DNA from: Rahnella variigena
GTDB lineage: Bacteria; Pseudomonadota; Gammaproteobacteria; Enterobacterales; Enterobacteriaceae
Assembly (NCBI RefSeq): GCF_003610915.1
Contig: NZ_NSDJ01000001.1
Location: 3,348,001 to 3,412,000, forward strand
DNA length: 64,000 nucleotides
Reading direction: 5' to 3'
Part shown: positions 42,762-51,604 of the stretch, piece after piece
Position numbering within the stretch: the first letter of the stretch is position 1
Layout: every line of letters begins with the position of its first letter
The notes under the pieces: model-generated
What the model saw: the letters and a program-made list of their open reading frames with translations, nothing else
Told to the model about the DNA's origin: nothing
The model's database searches: none
Made by a program: the position numbers and the translations under genes

Positions 42762-43466
42762 TTATAAAATCTGACGAACTGAATCGACGGAAGCGGTTCC
42801 CCGCACCCCGAGATCCAGCGCTGTGGTGCCTGATGAACTGGTGGTGACACCATTGACCAGCGCATAGTTAAGCGGTGTCGCGACCATTTGCTGTCCGTTA
42901 TTCAGGGCATTGATGCTGAAGGTGTAGCCGCCATCCGGTGCTTTGGTGCCATCGTCCTGCGTGCCGTCCCAGGTATAACTGTGAACACCGGCGGTCTGAC
43001 CGCCCAGCGAGATGGTTTTCACCACTTTGCCGGTGGAATCGCTGACGGTGGCCGTGGTGGTATCGGACGCTGTTTCCAGCTCAAAACCGAATGGCGTAGT
43101 GCTGACGGTGCCGTCAGTATCGCTGCCAACCAGAATGGCGCTGCCGGATACCATGACGCCATGACCAATCAATGAGCTGGCCTGTACGGAAGAACCGCTG
43201 GTGATTTGTCCCGAAATGCTGCCGAGTGTGGTGTTGAGTTTTTCAATCCCGCTCACGGTGCTGATCTGTGCCAGCTGACTGGTCAGCTGACTGTTATCCA
43301 TCGGGTTGGTCGGATCCTGGTTTTTCAGCTGTGCGACTAACAGCGTCAGAAAACTGCTGGATAAATCATCGGCAGAACTGGCGCCCGTAGTGGACGAACC
43401 GCCAGAACTGGTGCTGGTGATCGTGGTGTTGTCTGTGGTGTCATTAATCGACGTGGTAATGGCCAT
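42762..43466 (-). CDS. flgD: Flagellar hook-capping scaffold FlgD
   Basis: A 234-residue protein with the FlgD signature (SSFLTLLVAQLKNQDPTNPM, then DNSQLTSQLAQISTVSGIEK) and the C-terminal Ig-like/tudor region (GVHSYTWDGTQDDGTKAPDGGYTF). It caps the growing hook during FlgE assembly. Confidence 0.95.
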   Translation of the reverse strand: MAITTSINDTTDNTTITSTSSGGSSTTGASSADDLSSSFLTLLVAQLKNQDPTNPMDNSQLTSQLAQISTVSGIEKLNTTLGSISGQITSGSSVQASSLIGHGVMVSGSAILVGSDTDGTVSTTPFGFELETASDTTTATVSDSTGKVVKTISLGGQTAGVHSYTWDGTQDDGTKAPDGGYTFSINALNNGQQMVATPLNYALVNGVTTSSSGTTALDLGVRGTASVDSVRQIL

Positions 43467-43477
43467 GTTTCGCTCCG

Positions 43478-43882
43478 CTATTGCCCCAGAGTGAGGGTTT
43501 TCATCATCAACGACTTGGTGGTGTTAAGCACTTCGACGTTGGCCTGATAACTGCGGGAAGCGGAGATGGTGTTCACCATTTCGCTGACCACATCTACGTT
43601 TGGCATCTTCACATAGCCCTTGGCATCCGCCATCGGATTGCCCGGCTGGAAGACCAGGCGGTCCGGAGACGGATCATCAACGACCTGCGCCACTTTCACG
43701 CCGCCCGTTTCCTGACCCGGCGCCGCATCCACCTGAAAAACAACCTGCTTCGCTTTGTACGGCTGGCCATCAGGGCCGGTCACACTGTCGGCGTTGGCCA
43801 TGTTACTGGCGCTGACGTTAAGGCGCTGAGACTGCGCAGCAAGCGCAGAACCGGCGATATCAAAAATACCGAGCATTGACAT
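43478..43882 (-). CDS. flgC: Flagellar proximal rod protein FlgC
   Basis: A 134-residue protein with [30 protein letters not shown], a conserved middle, and the C-terminal [30 protein letters not shown]. It lies 6 bp after flgB. Confidence 0.96.
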   Translation of the reverse strand: MSMLGIFDIAGSALAAQSQRLNVSASNMANADSVTGPDGQPYKAKQVVFQVDAAPGQETGGVKVAQVVDDPSPDRLVFQPGNPMADAKGYVKMPNVDVVSEMVNTISASRSYQANVEVLNTTKSLMMKTLTLGQ

Positions 43883-43888
43883 GGGTTA

Positions 43889-44299
43889 TTATCCTTGCAG
43901 CACCGACATCATCCCTTTGATCTGGCCGCCGAGGACGGTCAAATCGGTCTGATAGCGCACGCTGTTATCCGCGAAATTAGTACGTTCACGGTCCATATCG
44001 ACCGTGTTACCGTCGGCTGACGGCTGGTCAGGGATCCGATACATCAGATCCATATCTGCAGGCTGGACGTTCGACGCCGGAATATGGCGATCGGATGTCA
44101 ATGCTAAAGACATACCGCTGCCATTCGCGCGCCCCTGCTCCATCACCTTCTGCAACTGACTGGCGAAATCGATATCGCGCGCCTGATACCCCGGGGTGTC
44201 GGCGTTGGCAATATTGGCTGAAAGTATTTCTTGCCGCTGGGCACGCAGGTTGAGCGCTTCCTGTTGGAACTGTAGTGCGGCGTTCAATTTGTCGAGCAT
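43889..44299 (-). CDS. flgB: Flagellar proximal rod protein FlgB
   Basis: A 136-residue protein beginning [20 protein letters not shown] followed by [25 protein letters not shown], and ending [20 protein letters not shown]. It is the first gene of the flgB-flgJ unit and divergent from flgA. The 164-bp intergenic region should contain both class II promoters, which in enterics respond to FlhDC. I could not pick a FlhDC site with confidence. Confidence 0.96.
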   Translation of the reverse strand: MLDKLNAALQFQQEALNLRAQRQEILSANIANADTPGYQARDIDFASQLQKVMEQGRANGSGMSLALTSDRHIPASNVQPADMDLMYRIPDQPSADGNTVDMDRERTNFADNSVRYQTDLTVLGGQIKGMMSVLQG

Positions 44300-44463
44300 G
44301 CGCCCTCCGCAAAGTGAGATTTTGGAGTCGACAGCATAAATGCGAGTGTCAACTGCCTATCGTCTGAATAAGCGCAAAATCGTCCGCTATTTGTTCCTTT
44401 AGGAATTGAAAAGTGCGCGTAGACTTGTCGCCAGTAGTAAGTTGGCACAAAGGTGAATTGCGT

Positions 44464-45204
44464 ATGAACAGGCAGAGAATCCGTCGTTTCGGTATCACAC
44501 TGGGCTGCATCGTTCTGGGTGCGACATCCGGTGCGGCGAGTTATGCACAGTCTGTGCCCGTGAAAAACGAGCAGGTCAAAAGCGTGCCAGCTTCGGCGAA
44601 CGGCGATACACTGCTGTCCTCGCAAATCCAGCAGTTCTTCCGCCAGCAATATGCGCAAAGCGGAATGCAGGTGACGGTGCTGGTCACCACACCCGCGGCG
44701 CGTCAGCCCCAGTGTTTATCACCACAATTTATGCTTTCGCCCAACAGCCGTACCTGGGGCAATGTGTCAGTAGCGGTGAACTGTAACGGGCAAAAGAGTT
44801 ATGTGCAGACCAAGGTACAGGTCAGCGGCACATACTGGGTCGCGGCGAAAAATGTGCCGTCGGGCGCGCATCTGGCAGAAACGGATTTGCAGCAAAAAAC
44901 AGGCCGTTTAGATTTATTGCCACCAAAGGCGATTCTCGACAGCAAGCAGGCGATTAACGGTATTACATTGCGCAATATCAGCATTGGTCAGCCGTTAACG
45001 CTTTCGATGTTACGACGTCCGTGGATGGTGCATGCAGGACAGGAAGTGCAGGTTCAGGCAACAGGCAGTGGATTTAATGTGTCGAGTGCCGGAAAGGCGA
45101 TGAATAATGCAGCAGCGAATGACTCGGTGCGGATCAGAATGCCGTCAGGCGTGATTGTGAACGGGATGGTCGGCCCGGACGGCTCTGTGACAGTGGAGAT
45201 TTAG
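44464..45204 (+). CDS. flgA: Flagellar P-ring assembly chaperone FlgA
   Basis: I chose the ATG at 44464 (MNRQRIRRFGITLG) because AAGGTG lies 7-12 nt upstream; the result is 246 residues with a signal peptide ending near GAASYA. The C-terminal SAF-like domain (YWVAAKNVPSGAHLAETDLQ, then VQATGSGFNVSSAGKAMNNA) matches FlgA, which assists FlgI polymerisation in the periplasm. It is divergent from flgB. Confidence 0.93.
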   Translation: MNRQRIRRFGITLGCIVLGATSGAASYAQSVPVKNEQVKSVPASANGDTLLSSQIQQFFRQQYAQSGMQVTVLVTTPAARQPQCLSPQFMLSPNSRTWGNVSVAVNCNGQKSYVQTKVQVSGTYWVAAKNVPSGAHLAETDLQQKTGRLDLLPPKAILDSKQAINGITLRNISIGQPLTLSMLRRPWMVHAGQEVQVQATGSGFNVSSAGKAMNNAAANDSVRIRMPSGVIVNGMVGPDGSVTVEI

Positions 45205-45248
45205 CCCTGTATTGCAACCATTTTTGGACAAAAAATTGCAATAAAGGC

Positions 45249-45275
45249 TAAAGTTATTTCGCCACATGTCGATAA
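45249..45275 (+). promoter_or_regulatory. Sigma-28 (FliA) promoter of flgMN
   Basis: TAAAGTTA-N11-GTCGATAA matches 14 of 16 positions of the FliA consensus, about 90 bp upstream of flgM. It permits FliA-dependent expression of its own anti-sigma factor, as known in Salmonella. Confidence 0.8.
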
Positions 45276-45362
45276 CAAACGTATCAGAGTCGTCTCACGA
45301 CGGCATTTTTAGGGTTTTTGTGTTAATTAACAGCCCTGAATACCCTAACCGGAGAAAAGATT

Positions 45363-45665
45363 ATGGCTATCGATCGCACGCAAGGTGTTTCACCTTTAAC
45401 TTCGATCCAGCAGCGCGACCCTTCTGAAGCTTCTGTTCAGACTGCGCGCAAAGAAGGCACCGTTTCTGGCACCACCACCAGCGGTACGGCGGTGACCCTG
45501 AGTTCAGCGCAAGCGTCTCTGACTCAGTCCAGTGCTCAGGACATCAACACGGCACGTGTCGACGAACTGAAACAAGCTATCCGTGATGGCAAACTGACCA
45601 TGGATACCGGCAAAATTGCCGATGCTTTGTTGCAGGACACGCAGGATTATCTCAAAGGTCTTTAA
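45363..45665 (+). CDS. flgM: Anti-sigma-28 factor FlgM
   Basis: A 100-residue protein starting MAIDRTQGVSPLTSIQQRD, Ser/Thr-rich and unstructured in its first half. The FliA-binding C-terminal part is ARVDELKQAIRDGKLTMDTG then KIADALLQDTQDYLKG. It holds FliA until hook completion, then is exported. ACCGGAGAAAAG precedes the ATG. Confidence 0.95.
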   Translation: MAIDRTQGVSPLTSIQQRDPSEASVQTARKEGTVSGTTTSGTAVTLSSAQASLTQSSAQDINTARVDELKQAIRDGKLTMDTGKIADALLQDTQDYLKGL

Positions 45666-45714
45666 ACTGAGGCTTCAGGATTAAAGACGAATAGTTGGAA
45701 GGTATTAAGGCCCG

Positions 45715-46167
45715 ATGAAGAACTTTATCAAGACCATGACTACCTTGGTTGAAACGTTGCAAGCTCTGGATCAAGTGATTAATCACGAACAAACGATACT
45801 TTGCTCGGGCCGCGTTAATGGTGCTGCCCTGCAACATATCACCGAGCAGAAAAGCTCACTGTTAGCTACGGTAGACTATCTTGATAAGCAGCGTCGTCAG
45901 CATGACGAGCGCCTGAAACAAAATGCACCCTACTTAGATCCACAAGGGCAGCATCAGCCGGAAATTACGGCAATGTGGGAAGAAGTCGTGCAGCTGACCA
46001 CTAAACTGAGTCAGATCAATCGCCATAACGGCATGTTACTGGGCAAACAGATTGCCTATAACACCGAGGCGCTGGCTATTCTCAATGCCAGCCAGACGCA
46101 GAAATTCTACGGACCGAACGGGCAGGAAACCGTGTCGGGGCAAACCGTACGCAAGATCTCTGTGTAG
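45715..46167 (+). CDS. flgN: Flagellar export chaperone FlgN
   Basis: A 150-residue helical protein (TMTTLVETLQALDQVINHEQ, then LLATVDYLDKQRRQHDERLK and INRHNGMLLGKQIAYNTEAL). FlgN escorts FlgK and FlgL to the export gate. It follows flgM after 50 bp. A GGGGAAA-CAC-TTTCCCC hairpin (46178-46194) lies just past the stop. Confidence 0.93.
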   Translation: MKNFIKTMTTLVETLQALDQVINHEQTILCSGRVNGAALQHITEQKSSLLATVDYLDKQRRQHDERLKQNAPYLDPQGQHQPEITAMWEEVVQLTTKLSQINRHNGMLLGKQIAYNTEALAILNASQTQKFYGPNGQETVSGQTVRKISV

Positions 46168-46177
46168 AGCCAGACGG

Positions 46178-46194
46178 GGGGAAACACTTTCCCC
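46178..46194 (+). terminator. Hairpin downstream of flgN
   Basis: A perfect stem GGGGAAA / TTTCCCC with a 3-nt loop, 11 bp after flgN, without a T-tract. It is a probable end of the flgMN transcript, although not a classical intrinsic terminator. Confidence 0.45.
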
Positions 46195-46233
46195 TCAGCA
46201 CGTCTCCCGTTCGCCAATTCATTTCCACGAAAT

Positions 46234-46554
46234 TTATACCAAACCCGCCAGCTGCTCTAATGTCGCCGGGTCTTTTTCGACCAGCTTTATCAGCAAAATG
46301 GCCTGACGGTTAGGTTTCGCTCTGCCCTGTTCCCAGTTCTGATAGGTTGTCAGCGCGGTTTGCAGGTAATAGGCAAATACCGCCTGCGAAATATTCAGGT
46401 TCTCCCGAATCTCTTTTAATTCCACCGCGCTCAGTCTCACTTCACGATCGACAGTTCTTTCCACCGTTTTAAGCGTACGCTTACCCTGACCGGCTTCACC
46501 CCATGCATTCAGGCCATCCGCAATCTCAGCAAACAGATCCCGTTTCATTGTCAT
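46234..46554 (-). CDS. HigA-like antitoxin (XRE-type HTH)
   Basis: A 106-residue protein with a C-terminal HTH_3-like domain (VELKEIRENLNISQAVFAYYLQTALTTYQNWEQGRAKPNRQA). Its N-terminal region would contact the toxin. The start overlaps the toxin stop by 4 bp. As in higBA loci, the toxin gene comes first. It should neutralise the toxin and repress the pair's promoter. Confidence 0.85.
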   Translation of the reverse strand: MTMKRDLFAEIADGLNAWGEAGQGKRTLKTVERTVDREVRLSAVELKEIRENLNISQAVFAYYLQTALTTYQNWEQGRAKPNRQAILLIKLVEKDPATLEQLAGLV

Positions 46555-46889
46555 TCTTGTTTCGCCTTATGCTGTTTCAACAGCAGTCCTAACATCTTTT
46601 TTTGCGCGAATGTCAGGTCATTCACTTCGCTTTTTCCATACACAGTAATGAGAAGAAAATGCGATTTTGCGACCCACCAGTAATAAATAATCCTCGTACC
46701 ACCCCGCTGGCCTTTATTCCTCTGACGATCAAGAAACCGAAGTTTGCGTAATCCCCCGGTATGCATAATCACATCCCCGCAAGTGGGGAAAAGCAATAAC
46801 GCATTTTGCAGGATCCGATATTCATCGTCGGACATATACGCCGAACGGTTTGCTTCAAAAGCGGGTAATTCAACAAATATAGCTTTCAT
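46551..46889 (-). CDS. RelE/HigB-like toxin
   Basis: A 112-residue protein of the RelE/HigB superfamily. The body shows EYRILQNALLLFPTCGDVIMHTGGLRKLRF, the basic segment DRQRNKGQRGGTRIIYYWWV, then HFLLITVYGKSEVNDLTFAQ, a typical toxin beta-sheet and C-terminal helix. Relatives are mRNA interferases acting on the ribosome. It forms a two-gene unit with the HTH antitoxin, inserted on the minus strand next to flgN, where enteric flg clusters do not normally have one. It may have been acquired by transfer. Confidence 0.82.
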   Translation of the reverse strand: MKAIFVELPAFEANRSAYMSDDEYRILQNALLLFPTCGDVIMHTGGLRKLRFLDRQRNKGQRGGTRIIYYWWVAKSHFLLITVYGKSEVNDLTFAQKKMLGLLLKQHKAKQE

Positions 46890-47165
46890 CCATGCCCCTG
46901 AGCTTCCCTATACTGTGCCATAACTGTCCCCATGTAAAGGACAGTTGAAGGCGTTGAGTGACAACAGGCGCAACAATAGCGGAATGCTTAATGGCTGCTA
47001 ACTACCAATAGCCAGAGACGGGATACTGCTTCCAGAAGGATTTTTGAAGTTTCAGTCGTTGCAGTCGCCTTGCGCTTCTTCACAGAAAAAAACGTCAGGC
47101 AGCAAAATTGCTGGGGGGATATAAGATTGCGCGGAGGGCCCGCGCAGTTTGAAGGGGGAAAGGCT
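46890..47165. other. Intergenic stretch between the toxin-antitoxin pair and chaC
   Basis: No gene, repeat or hairpin that I can support. It should hold the toxin-antitoxin promoter near 46900-46950. Confidence 0.4.
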
Positions 47166-47855
47166 TTAACTCAGGCCGGGCACATCAAAGCCGGGCGTGA
47201 CCGACAGCAGCATCCGCACCTGTTTTACCAGTTCGCTCATGCAGTCATCACGCATGCCGTAATTGTTGAGCTCTTTTTCCAGTGCAAACAAATACTGTGC
47301 GTTGGTGCCAAGCGGACCACTGGCCTGCGCAATCAGGGGCGCGATAACCTGATAATCGGTATCCGCTTCGTACTGCGGGTGTGAGGAGTCCATGATAAAC
47401 ACCAGCGCTGTCACCGTGCGGCCATCATCGAGTTCTAACTCGCACCAGGTCGGACGATAGCAGCCGGTCAGCATTTCACGCTTCCACAGCAATTCGAGTT
47501 CTTCGTGCAGTTTGTCTTCCGGCAGACGGAATGCCAGCCCGGTGGTCTGCCCGCCATCACGCAGTGCCAGCATGCGGCCCGGTTGCGCATGGGTTCCGCG
47601 CCCTGAAGTCAGACGTAAGCAGAAGGCACGGTGATAGCCGCGCAAAATCGCAGGCCGCGCCTCTTCGGAATCGAAAACCGGATTCCACATCAGCGAACCG
47701 TAGCCAAAAATCCAGACGGGGCTGTTATCGGGGCGACGCGCCAGTGTGCAGCTCAGTGAGGCGGCACGTTGTTCAGGGGTCAGGAGCATTGATTCGTCAA
47801 TGCTGCCGAATGCTGTTTTACAATCTGCGTTACGCAGGAAATCTCGAGTTAACAT
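47166..47855 (-). CDS. chaC: Glutathione-specific gamma-glutamylcyclotransferase ChaC
   Basis: A 229-residue enzyme with the substrate-loop motif GYGSLMW (51-57) and catalytic Glu127 in LLWKREMLTGCYRP. ChaC cleaves glutathione to 5-oxoproline and Cys-Gly. In E. coli it lies directly behind chaB; here chaB is separated from it by 348 bp. No upstream membrane or signal sequence is visible; the protein is cytosolic. Confidence 0.93.
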   Translation of the reverse strand: MLTRDFLRNADCKTAFGSIDESMLLTPEQRAASLSCTLARRPDNSPVWIFGYGSLMWNPVFDSEEARPAILRGYHRAFCLRLTSGRGTHAQPGRMLALRDGGQTTGLAFRLPEDKLHEELELLWKREMLTGCYRPTWCELELDDGRTVTALVFIMDSSHPQYEADTDYQVIAPLIAQASGPLGTNAQYLFALEKELNNYGMRDDCMSELVKQVRMLLSVTPGFDVPGLS

Positions 47856-48203
47856 TCATTCCCCCTTTGGTACGACTTACTTTTGAACATGCCATGCTGT
47901 TGACGCTGTGTTCTCCGCTATCGTGGTTGTGGACTGATCAGGTTATCGGAAAGTTTTCGCCTTAACTTGAGGCGCTGACAGGGTTGATTCGGAATTTTAT
48001 TATCACCCTGTCTGATGAAACCTTATTCGTTTCTTTCGTTGCAATCAAGATTGAGAGCGATCACAAAACGAAAATAAAATGATTATTTTGTGAACATTGT
48101 AAGAAGGTTGACATTTAAGAGGGAAATGACAGCAAAACAGGCAGGATACAGGCGGGAATGTGAGAGATAACGGGTCAGGCATTCCCCGACCCGCCGCCGG
48201 ACA
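47856..48203. other. Intergenic region between chaB and chaC
   Basis: A 348-bp gap without a gene. It contains a GGGTC...GACCC hairpin close to the chaB stop (about 48172-48192) and a GCCTTA/TTGAGGC-type imperfect stem near 47959-47971. chaC probably has its own promoter here. Confidence 0.45.
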
Positions 48204-48437
48204 TCAGGATTTTTTAGGATGCCATTTGTCGTCATCGCCTTTTTTATAGCTGTGTTTTACTGCGGCCCACGCGACTTTGTGCGCGGTCTCTTCCCGGGAA
48301 TCATCACCCTGACGATCTTTTGGCTTTGCATACTCATCCCACGCGCTGTTAAAGGCTTCTTTATAGATATCCTGCGCATGTGCCGGAAGAACATGACGAA
48401 CAGAGTCAGGCAACGCTGAGCGGTTCTGATAAGGCAT
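48204..48437 (-). CDS. chaB: Cation transport regulator ChaB
   Basis: I chose the ATG at 48437 (MPYQNRSALPDSVRHVLPAH), with AAGGAG 8-13 nt upstream, giving 77 residues, about the length of E. coli ChaB. The conserved AQDIYKEAFNSAWDEY and EETAHKVAWAAVKHSYKKGD identify it. It is thought to modulate ChaA. The open frame continues upstream without family sequence. It is divergent from chaA. Confidence 0.92.
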   Translation of the reverse strand: MPYQNRSALPDSVRHVLPAHAQDIYKEAFNSAWDEYAKPKDRQGDDSREETAHKVAWAAVKHSYKKGDDDKWHPKKS

Positions 48438-48915
48438 AACTTGCTCCTTTTTCATGGCGTTCATGATCGTTACATTTAATGTGTGCGGTTCAGGCACTCA
48501 GGGGTAAGTCTAGCTGCTAACCTCAGGTGACTCAGCCAGATTATTCCAAATCTCAGCCTGCGGGCTAAAAAACGCCATATTTCTCCGATTTTTCATGTGG
48601 GTATAGGGATGATTTACAAAAATTGACGCATTACCCGCATAAACCCATTATTAAAAATCAAGCCATTGTTTTTATTGTATTTAAATAATTAACAATGAAA
48701 ATTAACTTGAGATTAAACTGACATTTATTTGATTCATGCAACAAAAAATAGCTGTCATAACAGTTTTTATAGATGAGTCATGATAATAAACTGTTAACAG
48801 ATTAATTTATCTACTATACTTAACGAGTTACAATTTTATGCTGCTATGCATTTTGCTTACAACCGACAGACAGGCGGTTGTAAATTCGTGAGTGTTTATA
48901 AGGAGAATAATCATC
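48438..48915. other. Divergent chaA/chaB promoter region
   Basis: About 480 bp, strongly AT-rich in its middle (48650-48820), with no gene. It must hold promoters for chaA and chaB. I saw no riboswitch-like or operator motif that I could name. Confidence 0.5.
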
Positions 48916-50016
48916 ATGGTGTCTTCACAGGAACATCCAAAAGTAAAAACCCGCCATCAGGAATACTCCCTGATTTTCCCTATTGCTGCCCTTATCGTTC
49001 TCGTCTTCTGGGGCAACAGCAGTAACTTTGCCTCAGTCGTCGGCATCAATTTAATCGCGCTGATCGGTATTCTCGCCAGCGCCTTCAGCGTAGTACGTCA
49101 CGCCGATGTCCTGGCACACCGTCTGGGCGAACCTTACGGCTCACTCATCCTCAGCCTTTCAGTGGTCATCCTCGAAGTCAGTCTGATTTCGGCCCTGATG
49201 GCGACAGGCGATGCCGCTCCGGCGCTGATGCGTGACACCTTATTCTCGATCATCATGATTGTTACTGCCGGTCTGGTCGGCGTTGCCCTGCTGCTCGGTG
49301 GCCGTAAATTTGCCACCCAGTATGTCAATCTCGGTGGTATCAAACAGTATCTGATGGCGATTTTCCCGCTGGCGGTGATCGTTCTCGTTCTGCCTGCCGC
49401 CCTGCCCGCTGGCAACTTCTCCACGCCACAGGCGTTGTTCGTTGCGGTAATTTCAGCGGCGATGTACGGCGTTTTTCTGCTTATTCAGACCAAAACTCAC
49501 CAGAGTCTGTTTATTTACGAGCATGAAGATGAAGGCGAAGAAGATGGACACGGAAAACCGTCTTCAAAGAGTAATCTGACGCACACACTGTGGCTGATTG
49601 TCCATCTGGTGCTGGTCATTGCTGTTACCAAATTCAATGCTAACCCGCTGGAAAGTCTGCTGACCGAACTGAACGCCCCTGCGCAGTTCACCGGCTTCCT
49701 GGTCGCGTTGCTTATTCTTTCTCCTGAAGGTCTGGGTGCCCTGAAAGCGGTACTGAAGAATCAGGTACAGCGTGCCATGAATTTATTCTTCGGTTCCGTG
49801 CTGGCAACGATCTCACTGACCGTTCCTGCGGTCACCGTGATTGCCACCCTGACCGGTCAGGAACTGATTTTCAGCCTGGCGCCAGCCAACATTGTGGTGA
49901 TGCTGGCGGTTATGATCCTGTGCCAGATATCGTTCTCGACCGGGCGAACCAATGTGCTTAATGGTACTGCGCATCTGGCGTTGTTCTGTGCGTATATGAT
50001 GCTGATAATGCTGTAA
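48916..50016 (+). CDS. chaA: Ca2+/Na+(K+):H+ antiporter ChaA
   Basis: A 366-residue protein, the same length as E. coli ChaA, with about 11 helices. Both CaCA exchanger repeats are visible: LSLSVVILEVSLISALMATG near 95 and LVALLILSPEGLGALKAVLK in the second half, each with the conserved acidic residue. A central acidic loop (HEDEGEEDGHGK) lies between them. It exports Ca2+, Na+ or K+ at alkaline pH. I chose the ATG at 48916 because AAGGAG lies 10 nt upstream; the result matches the E. coli length. Confidence 0.94.
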   Translation: MVSSQEHPKVKTRHQEYSLIFPIAALIVLVFWGNSSNFASVVGINLIALIGILASAFSVVRHADVLAHRLGEPYGSLILSLSVVILEVSLISALMATGDAAPALMRDTLFSIIMIVTAGLVGVALLLGGRKFATQYVNLGGIKQYLMAIFPLAVIVLVLPAALPAGNFSTPQALFVAVISAAMYGVFLLIQTKTHQSLFIYEHEDEGEEDGHGKPSSKSNLTHTLWLIVHLVLVIAVTKFNANPLESLLTELNAPAQFTGFLVALLILSPEGLGALKAVLKNQVQRAMNLFFGSVLATISLTVPAVTVIATLTGQELIFSLAPANIVVMLAVMILCQISFSTGRTNVLNGTAHLALFCAYMMLIML

Positions 50017-50023
50017 CAACAAG

Positions 50024-50082
50024 ACCTTGGGTTGCCACCCAAACTGGCTTTAAGGTCAACACCTTGGGTTGCCACCCAAACT
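50024..50082. repeat. Tandem duplication of a TTGGGT-TGCC-ACCCAA hairpin
   Basis: ACCTTGGGTTGCCACCCAAA then CTGGC occurs at 50024 and 50061, a 37-bp period. Each copy forms a 6-bp stem with a TGCC loop. The first begins 7 bp after the chaA stop, so the pair may end or stabilise the chaA transcript. Confidence 0.75.
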
Positions 50083-50085
50083 GGC

Positions 50086-50117
50086 CCTAAGAGGCGCCTG
50101 TCGCCGCGCCTCTTAGG
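50086..50117. repeat. Perfect 12-bp inverted repeat
   Basis: CCTAAGAGGCGC and GCGCCTCTTAGG flank an 8-nt spacer. No T-tract follows on either strand. Confidence 0.8.
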
Positions 50118-50586
50118 AATCTCCGGCTCTTTCACTGCGCGCTCCGCTCGCTGGCTATGTTTCAGGTATCGCAGCGACAGGCTGGAAATCTTGCCGCTGC
50201 GCGGTTCCTTCATTTCGGGATTGCAGCCTTGGGTCTGCAACCTCTCATTCAGCAAGATTTCTGAATCGCCCGCACGATCTTAAATTCAAAACCCAAGGAT
50301 TTATCTTTTAGATAAGTTGACTGGCGTGCTCAAAATTCAGCTGAACGGAGCGGCTTCGAGACCAGAGGCTCGAAGACCGAGAGAAGGCAGTGCGAAGCAC
50401 CTGGATTTGCGCCACTCACGAATGCACCAGAACATGTCCGTCATACCCGCGACAGCGCGCAGTGAAAAAAGCGCGGAGTCCAGAGGCCCGCGCGTTACCG
50501 GGTCTCTGGTCGGTGTGGGCCGACGCCCACGACCTTGAATTTGAAGTTGAAGTTGAAGTTGAATTTAAGGTTATTCAACCTCGCCC

Positions 50587-50826
50587 TCAGATCTCCCCTT
50601 TTTTCTTCTTGTTCCTGATCACCAGCCAGCTAATCAACGCCATCACGCAGCCGATAAAGATAAACCAGATGCCCAGCATCAGTTGGGGTGCCATTTCTCC
50701 CGGCGGGGTTTCAGGGCTGCCGACCACTAAACCGTGGATAGTGGCAACAATGCCGATCACCAGCAAAATCAGGCTGTTGCGAAGTAAACGGCGGGCTACG
50801 GTCATGGGTTGTCTTGGGGTGGCCAT
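50587..50826 (-). CDS. Small two-helix membrane protein of unknown function
   Basis: A 79-residue protein with two predicted membrane helices (LLRNSLILLVIGIVATIHGL and LMLGIWFIFIGCVMALISWL) and a basic tail, RNKKKKGEI. I do not recognise the family. It lies between the repeat region and the narI terminator, on the same strand as the nar genes but separated from them by that terminator. Confidence 0.65.
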   Translation of the reverse strand: MATPRQPMTVARRLLRNSLILLVIGIVATIHGLVVGSPETPPGEMAPQLMLGIWFIFIGCVMALISWLVIRNKKKKGEI

Positions 50827-50845
50827 CAGATGCGTCCTTGAGCAA

Positions 50846-50879
50846 TAAAAAAAAGATAAGGGCGCATCATAGCGCCCTT
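50846..50879. terminator. Terminator of narGHJI (possibly bidirectional)
   Basis: Stem AAGGGCGC / GCGCCCTT with a 6-nt loop. On the minus strand it is followed by ATCTTTTTTTTATT, a strong T-tract suited to ending the nar operon. On the plus strand it is followed by CGTTTTTAT. Confidence 0.85.
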
Positions 50880-50923
50880 CGTTTTTATGTCAAAACCGTC
50901 ATTTCACAATCCGTGAAGGTCAA

Positions 50924-51604
50924 TCAGCGACGATTACGTACCAGCTGATAACGACGGGTCAGATATTCCACCGGCGCGCTCCAGATATGCACCAGACGGC
51001 AGAACGGGAACAGCAGGAATAAGGTCATCCCCAGCACCAGATGCACGCGGAAGATAAATGCTACGCCGTCCAGATGCGCGGCCGCACCGCCACGGAATGT
51101 CACGACCGACTGCGCCCAGCCGACCAGTTTCATCATTTCGCTGCCGTCCATATGCTGTGCAGAGAACGGAATGGTGCTCAGACCCAGCGCACATTGCACC
51201 ACCAGCAGAATGATGATCATGATGTCACCAAAGCTGGACGTCGCACGCACACGCTCGTTGCTCAGACGACGCCACACCAGCATACCGCCGCCGATCAGGG
51301 TCATCACACCACACGCGCCACCCGCCCACATCGCCATTTGCTGTTTCACCGGCACCGGCAGGAAGGATTCATACATCCAGTGCGGCGTCAGCATCCCGAA
51401 GGCATGACCGGCGATAATGCCGAGAATACCGACGTGGAACAACGGCGAAGCGATGCGCAGCGTTTTCTTCTCCAGCAACTGGCTGGAGCCCGCACGCCAG
51501 CTGTACTGACCGTAGTCATAACGCAGCCAGCTGCCGACCAGAAATACCGTGCCGCACAGATACGGATAGATATTGAAAAAGAAGTTGTTGAGGAAGTCGG
51601 TCAT
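50924..51604 (-). CDS. narI: Respiratory nitrate reductase gamma subunit NarI
   Basis: A 226-residue cytochrome b with five helices. His residues suited to bind the two haems include those in [18 protein letters not shown] and [27 protein letters not shown]. It takes electrons from quinol in the inner membrane and passes them to NarH. It overlaps narJ by 4 bp and is the last gene of the operon. Confidence 0.96.
   Translation of the reverse strand: MTDFLNNFFFNIYPYLCGTVFLVGSWLRYDYGQYSWRAGSSQLLEKKTLRIASPLFHVGILGIIAGHAFGMLTPHWMYESFLPVPVKQQMAMWAGGACGVMTLIGGGMLVWRRLSNERVRATSSFGDIMIIILLVVQCALGLSTIPFSAQHMDGSEMMKLVGWAQSVVTFRGGAAAHLDGVAFIFRVHLVLGMTLFLLFPFCRLVHIWSAPVEYLTRRYQLVRNRR

Larger units (their letters stand above)
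50017..50586. other. Noncoding region dense in inverted and tandem repeats
   Basis: About 570 bp immediately after chaA. It contains a duplicated TTGGGT-TGCC-ACCCAA hairpin (37-bp period), a perfect 12-bp stem (50086-50117), and hairpins at 50221-50240 (TTGCAG/CTGCAA), about 50355-50375 (CTTCGAG/CTCGAAG), about 50480-50509 (CCAGAG...CTCTGG) and about 50514-50529 (GTGGGC/GCCCAC). There is also a 13-bp inverted pair TTTCACTGCGCGC (50130-50142) and GCGCGCAGTGAAA (50455-50467), and a GAAGTT hexamer run near 50540-50562. Short open frames here have no family character. It could be a structured RNA, a decayed mobile element, or compound intergenic repeats. Confidence 0.6.

Noticed and set aside
50032..50848. 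Several frames of 73-152 codons in the hairpin region
   Set aside because: They follow the inverted repeats, are Arg-rich and lack start signals or domains.
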